Positions 1 through 7,624 are shown, numbered from the stretch's first letter. The stretch: 64,000 nucleotides of DNA from Prado023 sp963798745 (GCA_963798745.1 CAWCUF010000002.1:186001-250000), one strand, 5' to 3'. The notes: a model not told the origin generated them from the letters alone. Numbers and translations are program-made.

Positions 1-346
1 CCGGCGGGATGTCCATCTCCTCGAGCTGGTCCTTGAGCATCTTGGTGGCCATGCCGGTCATGCCGGGCAGCGGCATCACGGCCTGCGGGATCCGGATCTC
101 CCTGCCCTTCACCGGGAAGTGCATGGCCGTGTTGCCCGCCGGGGAGAACTGCAGGGCGTCCATGCGGCTGTCGATGATCATGTCGAAGCCCCAGAACGTG
201 AAGAACAGGTGCGTGTCGATGCCCTCGCCGAGAGCGGCGTTGGCCAGGACCAGGGCCGGGTAGGCCATGTCCAGGTTGCCCTTGGAGCAGATGATGACGA
301 ACTTGCGGTCGCTGTCGTCGTCGTCGAAGTTCGGGATGACGGTCAT
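1..346 (-). CDS. DsrE/DsrF-like family protein (partial)
   Basis: This is the last visible gene of the leftward sulfide operon, and its C-terminus lies beyond the window edge. About 115 residues are visible. An acidic N-terminus is followed by a DsrE-type core: a beta strand ending in a cysteine near residue 20 (Ile-Ile-Cys-Ser-Lys-Gly-Asn), then a helix that begins Asp-Met-Ala-Tyr-Pro-Ala. A methionine- and glycine-rich loop (Met-Pro-Leu-Pro-Gly-Met-Thr-Gly-Met) is typical of DsrE-like proteins encoded beside sulfide:quinone oxidoreductases. The family carries or relays protein-bound sulfur in the cytoplasm. The start is 49 nt after the TusE/DsrC-like gene, with a GGAGAG-like ribosome site upstream. 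Its place after SQR, DUF1641 and a DsrC-like protein suggests that it receives sulfane sulfur made by SQR. That role is inference. Confidence 0.85.
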   Translation of the reverse strand, partial: MTVIPNFDDDDSDRKFVIICSKGNLDMAYPALVLANAALGEGIDTHLFFTFWGFDMIIDSRMDALQFSPAGNTAMHFPVKGREIRIPQAVMPLPGMTGMATKMLKDQLEEMDIPP

Positions 347-395
347 GTGGTCTTCTCTCTGGTCGGTGGAGGGGAATTGAGGGGAGCGGGCGGGA

Positions 396-710
396 TCAGA
401 CGCAGCCCTTGGGCTTGGGGACCCCGGCGATGTAGGCCATCTTCTTGGCCGGCTTCTTCGGGAACAGCTGGAACTGCCGCTTGGTCGGCACGCCGCCGGC
501 GTTCTGGACCCGGCGGGTCGTGGCGGTCTCGCCCTTCTCCTTGTAGTCCTCGCGCAGCCAGCGGATCAGGGCCCAGTGCTCGTCGGACATCTCGACGTCG
601 ATGTTCGTCGCGAGTTCGGCGCCGATCTCCTCGTTCCACTCGTCGTACTCGGTGAGGAAGCCCTCCTCGTTGACCTGGACTTCCCTGCCGGCGATGGTGG
701 CGGTTGCCAT
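396..710 (-). CDS. TusE/DsrC-family sulfur relay protein, single C-terminal Cys
   Basis: This 104-residue protein has the length and end of the TusE/DsrC/DsvC family. Its C-terminal arm reads Ala-Gly-Val-Pro-Lys-Pro-Lys-Gly-Cys-Val, with the swinging-arm cysteine at residue 103. In DsrC proper a second cysteine lies eleven residues before that one. Here the position is alanine (Lys-Met-Ala-Tyr-Ile-Ala-Gly), so only the persulfide-carrying cysteine remains, as in TusE. Family knowledge: these proteins accept sulfur from DsrE- or TusBCD-type proteins and pass it on. The start ATG has a GGGAGAG site just upstream and lies 26 nt after the DUF1641 stop. The protein probably works with the DsrE gene downstream and SQR upstream. 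No dsrAB genes are in view, so a role in sulfite reduction is not supported. Confidence 0.9.
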   Translation of the reverse strand: MATATIAGREVQVNEEGFLTEYDEWNEEIGAELATNIDVEMSDEHWALIRWLREDYKEKGETATTRRVQNAGGVPTKRQFQLFPKKPAKKMAYIAGVPKPKGCV

Positions 711-736
711 GGTGGTTCTCTCCCTCTCTGCGTTGT

Positions 737-1453
737 CTACTTGGCGGGGGTCGGCGGGTTCTCCGCACCGACTGTGTGGAGCATGGACAGAACGCGGGCC
801 AGCCCGCGACGGGTCTGTGGATCGCGCATGGACTTGAGCAGCGTGAAGGCCGACGGCGGCTCGATCGAGGCCTCCTCGACCTCCTGGATCGTCAGTGCGG
901 TCCGGTTGAGCAGCGCCATGACCTCGGGCTGGGTCAGTTCCTTGACCGCGTTGAGGATCGTGACCACGTTCTCGCCCAGTGCGCGGACGTCGTCCTCGGA
1001 GAAGGACGTGACCACCTTGTCGGCGATCGCCGCACCCTCCCGGGCGAACATGAAGTAGCCCTTGTCCTCGGCCGCCTGCATGACATCGGTCAGCTTGGCC
1101 ATGCCGGCGCCGCTCAGGGAGTTGACCTCGTGACCGAGCTCGCCGGCGCTGCCCAGGCCGGCCATGAGGACCTCGAGCTGGGGCATCGCCCGAGCTGCGG
1201 TGCGGGCGAACCGGGTGGCGTCGTCGATCGTGACGTCGGGTTCGAGGGCCTCGAGCTCGCGGGTGGCGACCTCCATCGCGCCGCGGCTGACCGGGACCAG
1301 GGTCGCGACCAGCTCGGCCCACTGCTCGCGCTGGGCGTTGGCGGCCGCGACCTGCTCGGCCATCACGTCCAGCTGGGCGCCCATGGCCTCCAGGCGGGCC
1401 AGGATCGCGGCGTTCGCGTCCTGGGCGTCGATCGTCGTGAGGGTCTCGGTCAT
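737..1453 (-). CDS. DUF1641 domain protein of the sulfide operon
   Basis: This 238-residue, mostly helical protein fits DUF1641, a family often encoded beside FAD-dependent SQR-type oxidoreductases. The N-terminus has an alanine-rich amphipathic stretch (about residues 15-45) that could form a coiled coil. A glycine-rich turn (about 110-130) and a helical C-terminal domain with Leu-Leu-Asn-Arg-Thr follow. No catalytic motif or membrane segment is obvious. The start ATG overlaps the SQR stop by one base, so the two are translationally coupled. The longer in-frame upstream extension lies inside SQR and is rejected. Its biochemical function is unknown. The constant neighbourhood suggests an accessory or membrane-recruitment subunit for SQR. 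Confidence 0.82.
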   Translation of the reverse strand: MTETLTTIDAQDANAAILARLEAMGAQLDVMAEQVAAANAQREQWAELVATLVPVSRGAMEVATRELEALEPDVTIDDATRFARTAARAMPQLEVLMAGLGSAGELGHEVNSLSGAGMAKLTDVMQAAEDKGYFMFAREGAAIADKVVTSFSEDDVRALGENVVTILNAVKELTQPEVMALLNRTALTIQEVEEASIEPPSAFTLLKSMRDPQTRRGLARVLSMLHTVGAENPPTPAK

Positions 1454-2688
1454 CACAGGTCCTTGGTGTCCTTGCCGGCCATGGACATCAGCGCCGGCAG
1501 CGGCAGCTCCTTGCCCGGCAGCAGGATGTTCCAGTACATCCACCGGAACATGACCTTGCCCCAGTGGTTCATCTCGGTCTCCTTCAGCAGCGAGAACGGC
1601 CCCACGCCGGGCAGTGGGTACTTGCCCGTCAGCGGCTCGGTCTCGTAGTTGAAGTCGATGAGCAGGCCCTTGCCGTGGCCGGTCTCGATGAAGCAGTTGG
1701 CGTGGCCGTCGAAGTGCTCGGTCATCTTCAGGCCCTGGATGTGGCGCAGGAAGTTGTGTGGGAAGAGGTCCATCGCGAAGTGCGCGACCGAGCCGGCCTT
1801 GGAGGCGGGGATGTCGGAGGCGTCGCCCACCACGAAGATGTTCTCGTAGCCATCGGCCAGCAGCGTCTGCTTGTCGACCGGCACGTAGTTCAGGTCGTCA
1901 CCGAGACCCGAGCGAGCGATGTAGTCCGCGCCCATGTTCACCGGGATCGTGACCAGCAGGTCGTAGGGGACCTCGCGCTCGTCGTAGCTGATCAGCTTCT
2001 TGGCCTGCGCGTCGATGCTCTCGATCATGAAGTCGCCCTCCAGGGCGATCTTGCGACTGTCGAGCATGTCGCCGAGGTGCTTGCTGGCGACCGGCTTGGT
2101 GAAGGCGCCCTCGAGCGGGGTCACGTAGACGATCTCGACCTGGTCGCGCAGGCCCTGCTCGGTGAAGAACGCGTCGGCGAGGAAGGTGAACTCCAGGGGC
2201 GCCACGGGGCACTTGATCGGCATCTCGGTGATGTGCACGACCAGCCGGCCGCCCTCCCACGTGCGCAGCTTCTCGGCCAGGGCCGTCGCGCCCTCGAAGG
2301 TGTAGAACTCGTGGACGTTGCCGCCGAGGTCGTCGGACATGCCGGGGGTCTCGTCAGGCCGGGGTGTGGTGCCGGTGGCGATGATCAGGTAGTCGTACCC
2401 GAGCTCCGTGCCGTCGACAAGCAGGACCTTGTCGTCAGCCGCGATGACCTGGTCGATCTGGCCCTTGACCAGGTCCACGCCGGTGGGTATGAAGCGCTTC
2501 TTGGGCTTGATGACCTCGTCGGGGCGGTAGATGCCGAACGGGATGAACAGGTACCCGGGCTGGTAGTAGTGGTTGTCGTCGGGGTCGACGATGGTGATGC
2601 TCCACTCATCGCGCGGCAGCAGTGGGCGCATCTTGTTCACTGCCATGGTGCCTGCGGTGCCGGCGCCGAGGACGAGCAGCCTCTTCAT
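1453..2688 (-). CDS. sqr: Sulfide:quinone oxidoreductase-type flavoprotein
   Basis: This 411-residue FAD/NAD(P)-dependent oxidoreductase is of the SQR family. The N-terminal dinucleotide fold is Gly-Ala-Gly-Thr-Ala-Gly (residues 8-13), and the second FAD motif is Val-Val-Gly-Asp-Ala-Ser-Asp (286-292). Two cysteines fit the redox-active pair of SQR: Cys160 in Lys-Cys-Pro-Val-Ala-Pro and Cys332 in Ala-Asn-Cys-Phe-Ile-Glu-Thr-Gly. Family reaction: sulfide is oxidised to sulfane sulfur and electrons pass to the quinone pool at the cytoplasmic membrane face. The C-terminal 60 residues are rich in Trp, Phe and Met, in line with monotopic membrane attachment. The ATG overlaps the regulator stop (ATGA) and the stop overlaps the DUF1641 start. 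Some homologues are annotated only as FAD-dependent oxidoreductases. The cysteine pair and the DsrE/TusE neighbours favour SQR. Confidence 0.88.
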   Translation of the reverse strand: MKRLLVLGAGTAGTMAVNKMRPLLPRDEWSITIVDPDDNHYYQPGYLFIPFGIYRPDEVIKPKKRFIPTGVDLVKGQIDQVIAADDKVLLVDGTELGYDYLIIATGTTPRPDETPGMSDDLGGNVHEFYTFEGATALAEKLRTWEGGRLVVHITEMPIKCPVAPLEFTFLADAFFTEQGLRDQVEIVYVTPLEGAFTKPVASKHLGDMLDSRKIALEGDFMIESIDAQAKKLISYDEREVPYDLLVTIPVNMGADYIARSGLGDDLNYVPVDKQTLLADGYENIFVVGDASDIPASKAGSVAHFAMDLFPHNFLRHIQGLKMTEHFDGHANCFIETGHGKGLLIDFNYETEPLTGKYPLPGVGPFSLLKETEMNHWGKVMFRWMYWNILLPGKELPLPALMSMAGKDTKDL

Positions 2689-3467
2689 CGGTTCTCCTTC
2701 GTGGTGGCCCGGGTGGCCGTGGTGGCCGGGCCCGGTGGGTTGGGAACAGGGGTATCGGCCGACGGCCCGGTGGGCGTCGAGTGCGCAATGGCCACCGCGA
2801 TCCGCGGCAGGGCCGCGAGCACACGCTGCCGGGCGGCCTCGTCGAGGTGGTACAGATCGGGGTCCACCTGCGGGTCAGGCGCTGGGCTCACGCCACCGGC
2901 CAGCACCATCCCGACCAGCGTCGATCCGTCGCGGATGAACGAGCGGGCGCACTGGAAGCCCAGGGCGCCGGTGCGGAACTCCGGTGTGAGGTCCGGGTGG
3001 TCGGCCAGGTCACGCCACTCCGCCACGCACTGGTCGAGCACGCCCGGCTCCCCGGCGTGGGCGGCGTACCAGGCACTCGGGTTGGTGACCTCGGTCAGGG
3101 GCTGGCCGGTCATGTCGGTGACGACCATCATCACCCCGAGCAGCTGCGCGGCGACCTCGACCGCGGCGCGGGCTGCCGCGGTGTCCAGCGCGTCCGAGCG
3201 CCCGGCGCGGGGATCGGGGCCCTCGTGCGGCGACAGGGACGGGAGCCCGTGGCTGCGCGCGTGGGGGACCGTCGGGCCGTCGGTCTGGCCAGTCGTGGCA
3301 AGCGCCCGGATCTGGTCGGCGGGGAACCGCCAGGAGCGTCCCACGCGCAGGGCGGGCAGCCGGCCGTCCTCAGCCATCCGGTAGACGGTCGATCGGTCGA
3401 TGTGCAGGAGTTCCTGGACCTCCAGGGCAGTGAGCAGCGGTCGCTGTTGGGTGTGCGACGGCTGCAT
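2685..3467 (-). CDS. HTH (excisionase-type) regulator with PocR sensory domain
   Basis: This 260-residue protein leads the sulfide operon. Residues about 11-58 form an excisionase/MerR-like helix-turn-helix (Leu-Thr-Ala-Leu-Glu-Val-Gln-Glu-Leu-Leu then Ser-Thr-Val-Tyr-Arg-Met) that ends in the usual wing Arg-Val-Gly-Arg-Ser-Trp-Arg-Phe. After a proline-rich linker, residues about 100-235 resemble a PocR ligand-binding domain, with a Trp-Tyr pair, cysteines at Asp-Gln-Cys and Gln-Cys-Ala-Arg, and a final Gly-Gly. The start at 3467 is set by a -10 element (TAGCGT, 3475-3480) 7 nt upstream, which implies leaderless transcription. A much longer open frame runs upstream but is not coding-like. The stop overlaps the SQR start by 4 nt. 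It probably senses a sulfur or redox ligand and controls its own operon. The ligand is unknown. Confidence 0.8.
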   Translation of the reverse strand: MQPSHTQQRPLLTALEVQELLHIDRSTVYRMAEDGRLPALRVGRSWRFPADQIRALATTGQTDGPTVPHARSHGLPSLSPHEGPDPRAGRSDALDTAAARAAVEVAAQLLGVMMVVTDMTGQPLTEVTNPSAWYAAHAGEPGVLDQCVAEWRDLADHPDLTPEFRTGALGFQCARSFIRDGSTLVGMVLAGGVSPAPDPQVDPDLYHLDEAARQRVLAALPRIAVAIAHSTPTGPSADTPVPNPPGPATTATRATTKENR

Positions 3468-3501
3468 GACATGCACGCTATGCCGACGATGCATATGCAT
3501 C
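3463..3501 (-). promoter_or_regulatory. Sulfide-operon promoter with two operator-like dyads
   Basis: The leftward promoter has a -10 TAGCGT at 3475-3480, 7 nt before the regulator start. Two dyads frame it. TGCATG-A-CATGCA (3463-3475) covers the start site. GATGCATATGCATC (3488-3501) is a perfect 14-bp palindrome in the -10/-35 spacer. Both contain the ATGCA/TGCAT half-site, as expected for one regulator binding twice, most simply the HTH-PocR protein itself. The promoter and dyads are seen in sequence. Their use is inference. Confidence 0.6.
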
Positions 3502-3616
3502 TGTCGCCGAAGGTCCCGAGCCCATGGGTCTACTGGCCCCCACCAGTACCCGGGCGGCGCCGTGCGAGCGTCCCCGGAGCACGACCGACTGGACCGACCG
3601 CACCGAGGTGAAGGCG

Positions 3617-3900
3617 CTATTCGGCTAGCTCGTTCTGCCTGTCCTGCGACTTCACGTGTGCGTCGGACTGTCTCAGGATCTCCTCGAGGACCGGCAACTG
3701 GATGTCGCTGAGGCGTTCGAGGTGCAAGCAGACACGACTGGTGGTGTGCTTGCCCAGGCCCGCCAGCAGCTCGGCGCACCGCTCGGTGCCGGCCTATGCG
3801 GCGGCCGCGATCCGGTCCGATCCGCGGGCGTGGGTGGCCCAGCCGATCGTGGCGCTGCCCACCAGCCCCACTGTGGTCGAGGGTGGCCTGCTCGCGCCCC
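3617..3900 (-). pseudogene. Remnant of a DUF1801 (YdhG-like) protein gene
   Basis: Read leftward from 3793 to the stop at 3617-3619, the frame gives Cys-Ala-Glu-Leu-Leu-Ala-Gly-Leu-Gly-Lys-His-Thr-Thr, then Val-Cys-Leu-His-Leu-Glu-Arg-Leu-Ser-Asp and Pro-Val-Leu-Glu-Glu-Ile-Leu. This matches the C-terminal end of DUF1801 proteins, where a Leu-Leu-x-x-Leu-Gly-Lys-His turn is followed by Cys-Leu-Tyr and Leu-x-Asp-Val-Asp-Leu-Asp-Val-Leu. A TAG at 3794-3796 interrupts this frame. The same frame just upstream has only weak family likeness and lacks the full N-terminal half, and I see no convincing start. I read it as a decayed gene with a nonsense mutation and a deletion. The upstream limit is approximate. 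The rest of 3502-3992 holds nothing I recognise. Confidence 0.6.
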
Positions 3901-3992
3901 TCGACGCGGCTGAGCACCGTGGGCATCCTGCGGGCGAGCAGCCCGCGGCCCACACGCCTTCGGCGCAACCTACGCTCGCGTAGGATCTGGGC

Positions 3993-4571
3993 ATGGACAA
4001 GCGGAGCATCGGCGCCCGAGCGCTGCGCGCCAAGGGGTGGAGGATCGTCGGGGAGCCCCCGTCGGACCCGGTCGTGGTCATGATCGCGGCGCCGCACACC
4101 TCGGCGTGGGACTTCCCGCTGATGCTGTGGCTGTCGTGGGCCAGTGGCGTCGAGCCGATGTTCCTGGCCAAGAAGGAGCTGTTCCGTGGGCCGATGGGGC
4201 CCTTCATGCGTGGCGTCGGTGGCGTTGCCATCGACCGGGGCAACGCCCAGGACGTCGTCGGCGACCTGGTGGCCCGGGCCGGGACGGCGGAGCACTTCCA
4301 GCTGATCATCGCCGTGGAGGGCACCCGGTCCAAGACGGAGTTCTGGAAGTCCGGGTTCTACCGGCTGGCCCAGCAGGCCGACGTGCCCATGTGCTTGGGC
4401 TTCTGCGACGGGCCCACGAAGACAGTTGGCTACGGTCCGGTGCTGTGCCCGTCCGGTGATGTGGGCGCCGACATGGATGTCATCCGCGAGTTCTACGCCG
4501 ACAAGAACGGGGTGAACCCGGCGAACAGGACCGAGCCCCGCTTGCGCGAGGAGTCCGCTCCGAGCGCGTGA
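3993..4571 (+). CDS. PlsC-like lysophospholipid acyltransferase family protein
   Basis: This 192-residue protein is of the 1-acyl-glycerol-3-phosphate acyltransferase superfamily. It shows the catalytic His-x4-Asp box as His-Thr-Ser-Ala-Trp-Asp near residue 35, a Gly-Gly-Val-Ala-Ile-Asp-Arg motif near 78, and the substrate-binding Glu-Gly-Thr-Arg-Ser near 110. It is shorter than typical PlsC (about 240) and has no clear N-terminal membrane segment. It resembles small soluble actinobacterial members whose acyl acceptor is not known. The start lies 6 nt after a TAGGAT -10 element (3981-3986), so the mRNA is probably leaderless. The following GH1 gene has its own Shine-Dalgarno and is 73 nt away, so co-transcription is possible. 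Confidence 0.85.
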   Translation: MDKRSIGARALRAKGWRIVGEPPSDPVVVMIAAPHTSAWDFPLMLWLSWASGVEPMFLAKKELFRGPMGPFMRGVGGVAIDRGNAQDVVGDLVARAGTAEHFQLIIAVEGTRSKTEFWKSGFYRLAQQADVPMCLGFCDGPTKTVGYGPVLCPSGDVGADMDVIREFYADKNGVNPANRTEPRLREESAPSA

Positions 4572-4644
4572 ACGAGCGCGCCGCGCCACGATGGACCAGC
4601 GGCGTGGACCGGCCACGTCCGCTGTCGATCATGGGAGGTCGCAG

Positions 4645-6066
4645 ATGAGTCCGGTGCAGTTCCCAGAGGGCTTCCTGTGGGGTGGTGCGACGGCCGCCAA
4701 CCAGATCGAGGGCGCGTTCGACGTCGGCGGCAAGGGCCTGTCGGTCCAGGACGTCGCGCCGCGTGGCATCCAGGGCCCACGGACGCAGACTCCGACGCCG
4801 GACAATCTCAAGCAGGTCGCGATCGACTTCTACCACCGGTACCCCCAGGACATCGCGCTGCTCGCCGAGCTGGGGTTCGGCGTCTTCCGCATGTCGATCG
4901 CCTGGAGCCGGATCTTCCCGAACGGTGACGAGCCCGAGCCCAACGAGGCGGGCCTGGCGTTCTACGACCGAGTGTTCGACGAGCTCGAGCGGCACGGCAT
5001 CGAGCCGCTGGTCACGATCAGCCACTACGAGACCCCGCTGCATCTGGCGCAGGCCTACGACGGCTGGGTCAGCCGGGAGCTGATCGGGTTCTACGAGCGC
5101 TACGTCCGGGTGTTGTTCGACCGCTACGGCGCCCGGGTGAAGTATTGGCTGACGTTCAACGAGATCAACATGGTGCTCCACCAGCCGTTCCTGGCCGGGG
5201 GGATCAACACGCCCAAGGACCAGCTCAGCCCGTCCGACCTGTACCAGGCGGCCCATCACGAGCTGGTCGCCTCCGCGCTGGCCACCCGCATCGCCCACGA
5301 GACGATTCCTGGTGCGCAGGTGGGCTGCATGCTGTTGGCGATGCCGACCTACCCGCTGACCCCCGACCCGGCCGACGTGCTTGCGGTGCTCGAGGCTGAT
5401 CACGCCAACCTGATGTTCGGCGACGTGCACACCCGCGGTGCCTACCCGGGGTATGCCCTGCGCTTCTTCGCAGAGCACGGCATCGACCTGGACATCACCG
5501 ACGCCGATCGCGAGACCCTGGCCCACACGGTGGACTTCGTGTCGTTCTCGTACTACATGAGCACCTGCCAGACCGCCGACCGAGCCCTGCAGGTCCCCGG
5601 CGAGGGCAACATCCTCGGCGGGGTGCCCAACCCGACGCTCACGGCCTCTCAATGGGGCTGGCAGGTGGACCCGGTCGGCCTGCGGATCGTGGCCAACCAG
5701 TTCTGGGACCGCTGGGGCAAGCCGCTGTTCGTTGTCGAGAACGGTCTGGGCGCCCGCGACGAACTGGTCGAGGTGGACGGTCGGCTGACCGTGGTCGACG
5801 ACTACCGGATCGCCTACCTCAACGATCATCTGGTCGCCCTGGGTGAGGCGATCACCGACGGGGTTCAGGTGCTGGGCTACACCTCGTGGGGGTGCATCGA
5901 CCTGGTCAGCTTCACCACCGCCGAGCTGAGCAAGCGGTACGGGTTCGTCTATGTCGACCGCAACGATGATGGCTCCGGGACGCTCGCGCGCTACAGGAAG
6001 AAGTCGTTCGACTGGTACGCGGCGGTCATCGCGAGCAACGGGGCCAGCCTGGCTGCCCCTGACTAG
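4645..6066 (+). CDS. 6-phospho-beta-glucosidase, glycoside hydrolase family 1
   Basis: This 473-residue GH1 enzyme hydrolyses beta-glucosides. The acid/base is Glu173 (Thr-Phe-Asn-Glu-Ile-Asn) and the nucleophile is Glu365 (Val-Val-Glu-Asn-Gly). Ser422, Lys430 and Tyr432 in the stretch Leu-Val-Ser...Ser-Lys-Arg-Tyr-Gly-Phe match the phosphate-binding triad of BglA/AscB-type enzymes. The preferred substrate is therefore a 6-phospho-beta-glucoside such as cellobiose-6-phosphate delivered by a PTS. The C-terminus ends Lys-Lys-Ser-Phe-Asp-Trp-Tyr...Ile-Ala-Ser-Asn-Gly as in that subfamily. The start chosen has a GGGAGGT site 5 nt upstream. An upstream in-frame ATG (4591) lacks one. No PTS transporter or antiterminator is adjacent, so uptake must be encoded elsewhere. 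Confidence 0.93.
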   Translation: MSPVQFPEGFLWGGATAANQIEGAFDVGGKGLSVQDVAPRGIQGPRTQTPTPDNLKQVAIDFYHRYPQDIALLAELGFGVFRMSIAWSRIFPNGDEPEPNEAGLAFYDRVFDELERHGIEPLVTISHYETPLHLAQAYDGWVSRELIGFYERYVRVLFDRYGARVKYWLTFNEINMVLHQPFLAGGINTPKDQLSPSDLYQAAHHELVASALATRIAHETIPGAQVGCMLLAMPTYPLTPDPADVLAVLEADHANLMFGDVHTRGAYPGYALRFFAEHGIDLDITDADRETLAHTVDFVSFSYYMSTCQTADRALQVPGEGNILGGVPNPTLTASQWGWQVDPVGLRIVANQFWDRWGKPLFVVENGLGARDELVEVDGRLTVVDDYRIAYLNDHLVALGEAITDGVQVLGYTSWGCIDLVSFTTAELSKRYGFVYVDRNDDGSGTLARYRKKSFDWYAAVIASNGASLAAPD

Positions 6067-6165
6067 GCGCGATCCGGACCGTCGAGGCGGTGGCAGGACC
6101 CCTGGCTGGCCAGCGATCAGCCGGGACGGGCTGGCTCGACCGCTGTCGCTCCCACGTGCTCGTAT

Positions 6166-6181
6166 TCGAACACCAGTTCGA
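6166..6181. promoter_or_regulatory. LexA (SOS) box
   Basis: TCGAAC-ACCA-GTTCGA has perfect 6-bp arms and the 4-nt spacer of the mycobacterial/actinobacterial LexA operator. It ends 18 nt before the start of the DUF222-HNH gene, so that gene should be repressed by LexA and induced by DNA damage. No other full box was noticed in the window. Confidence 0.8.
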
Positions 6182-6199
6182 GAGGCTGAGGGGGAGCAG

Positions 6200-7615
6200 A
6201 TGGGGACCTTGACGTTGGACCACCCGACGGTGGCGACCGATGAGCGGGCTTGCGACGCGGCGCGCGCGGGGTCTACGGCAGTGGCTCGGATGTGGGCGAT
6301 GACCACGACGGTCTCCCGCACCGACCTGCCGGACATGGGGTTGGCAGCCGGGGAGCGCCCGACCGCGGACGTGGAACTGCTGGCCGGTGCGCTGGCCGCG
6401 GTCGAGTACGAGTTGGCTCGCCGAATGCACGCCGCCACCAGGAGTGGGTCGCTACCGTTGGTGGGACCGGGTGCAGTGCTGGCGGCCCGTGGGTGGGCGC
6501 CGGGCCCTGCGCGCCGGCTGGCCCGCGCCGGTGCGCTGGCCGCGGAGCACCCGTCGATCGCCGGCGCGTGGGCTGCGGGGGTGATCTGCGCTGAGCACGT
6601 CGATGCGATCGTCCGTCACAGCGAACCGCTGCTCGCTGACGAGTTGGCCGGGGTGGTCGCTGAACTGGCCGCGCACTGGGGGCGGTGGTCCCCGGCCGCG
6701 ATCGCCAGGTTCGTCGCTGCGGCGGCCAGGATGCTGCACCCGCCGCCGGACCCGGAACCCGGTGAGGCTGACGCGTACGCGTCTCGGGATCTGTCCTTCG
6801 CCCTGTTCGGGGACACCGTGCTGCTCTCAGCCACCCTGCCCCGCCTCGAGGGGGAGGCGGTCATCGCCGCTGTCGACGCCTGGGCCGAGAAGCTGCGCAG
6901 CACCGCGGAGCACACCCCCGCCGGCGCGCGCCGCGCTGACGCCCTCCTGGAGCTGGTCAACACCGCCGCAGCCGCAGGGGTGCTGCCCACCCGGGGTGGG
7001 CTGCCCGTGGCGCTGACCGTCACCCTGGATCACACCTCCTCCGGGGACCCGATCTGGACCACGAGCCGCGGGCACCACCTCACCCGCGGCGAACAGCGCT
7101 TCACCTCCTGCGACCCCACCCTCACCCCCATCGCCACCACCAGCCCCCGCCGCGAACGCTGCAGCATAGAAGCCGTGGCGGGCCCGTGCTCCGAGGACCT
7201 CCGGAAACCTGCCGTGCGGATCGCTGCGCTGGCCGACCTGCTCCTCGCCGATGCTCGGCTCCCCCTGGCGGTGGGACGCACCAGTCGGACCGCCACCCCA
7301 GCGCAACGACGAGCCCTGGCCGCGCGCGATGGTGGCTGCGTCATCCCAGGCTGCCAGGTTCCCCCCGAGACCTGCCAGGCCCACCACGTCGTCGAATGGG
7401 CGTCCGGCGGGCAGTCGGACCTCTCCGGTCTCGTCCTGCTCTGCTGGGCACACCACCGTCAGGTGGACCTGCACATGTGGTCGATCAGATCGATCCAGCC
7501 CGAGGCTCCGCCCGTGGAACCGGACCCGAGCGCGGCACCGGGCACCCCATGGCCGGGGAACAACGGATCCCCTTGGGTGATCGCCCGCCAGCCCCGCACC
7601 CGCTGGCGGCTCTGA
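6200..7615 (+). CDS. DUF222 / HNH endonuclease-domain protein (13E12 repeat family)
   Basis: This 471-residue protein has an N-terminal DUF222 region (about residues 30-330, alanine- and leucine-rich helices) and a C-terminal HNH nuclease fold (about 381-425). The HNH part has the paired Cys-x4-Cys (Cys-Val-Ile-Pro-Gly-Cys), the central Ala-His-His-Val-Val-Glu-Trp and the closing Cys-Trp-Ala-His-His. This is the actinobacterial 13E12 family, whose members are often multicopy and DNA-damage inducible. The start ATG follows a GGGGAG site. The longer in-frame reading through the end of the GH1 gene is rejected. The LexA box 18 nt upstream supports SOS control. The biological substrate is not established for the family. 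Roles in repair or in mobile-element-like spread are both proposed. Confidence 0.9.
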   Translation: MGTLTLDHPTVATDERACDAARAGSTAVARMWAMTTTVSRTDLPDMGLAAGERPTADVELLAGALAAVEYELARRMHAATRSGSLPLVGPGAVLAARGWAPGPARRLARAGALAAEHPSIAGAWAAGVICAEHVDAIVRHSEPLLADELAGVVAELAAHWGRWSPAAIARFVAAAARMLHPPPDPEPGEADAYASRDLSFALFGDTVLLSATLPRLEGEAVIAAVDAWAEKLRSTAEHTPAGARRADALLELVNTAAAAGVLPTRGGLPVALTVTLDHTSSGDPIWTTSRGHHLTRGEQRFTSCDPTLTPIATTSPRRERCSIEAVAGPCSEDLRKPAVRIAALADLLLADARLPLAVGRTSRTATPAQRRALAARDGGCVIPGCQVPPETCQAHHVVEWASGGQSDLSGLVLLCWAHHRQVDLHMWSIRSIQPEAPPVEPDPSAAPGTPWPGNNGSPWVIARQPRTRWRL

Positions 7616-7624
7616 GCCGGCCGG

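Noticed and set aside
2685..4616. A 643-codon leftward frame that includes the HTH-PocR gene
   Set aside because: The part upstream of 3467 is Arg/Pro-rich, overlaps the acyltransferase gene, and the leaderless promoter fixes the start at 3467.
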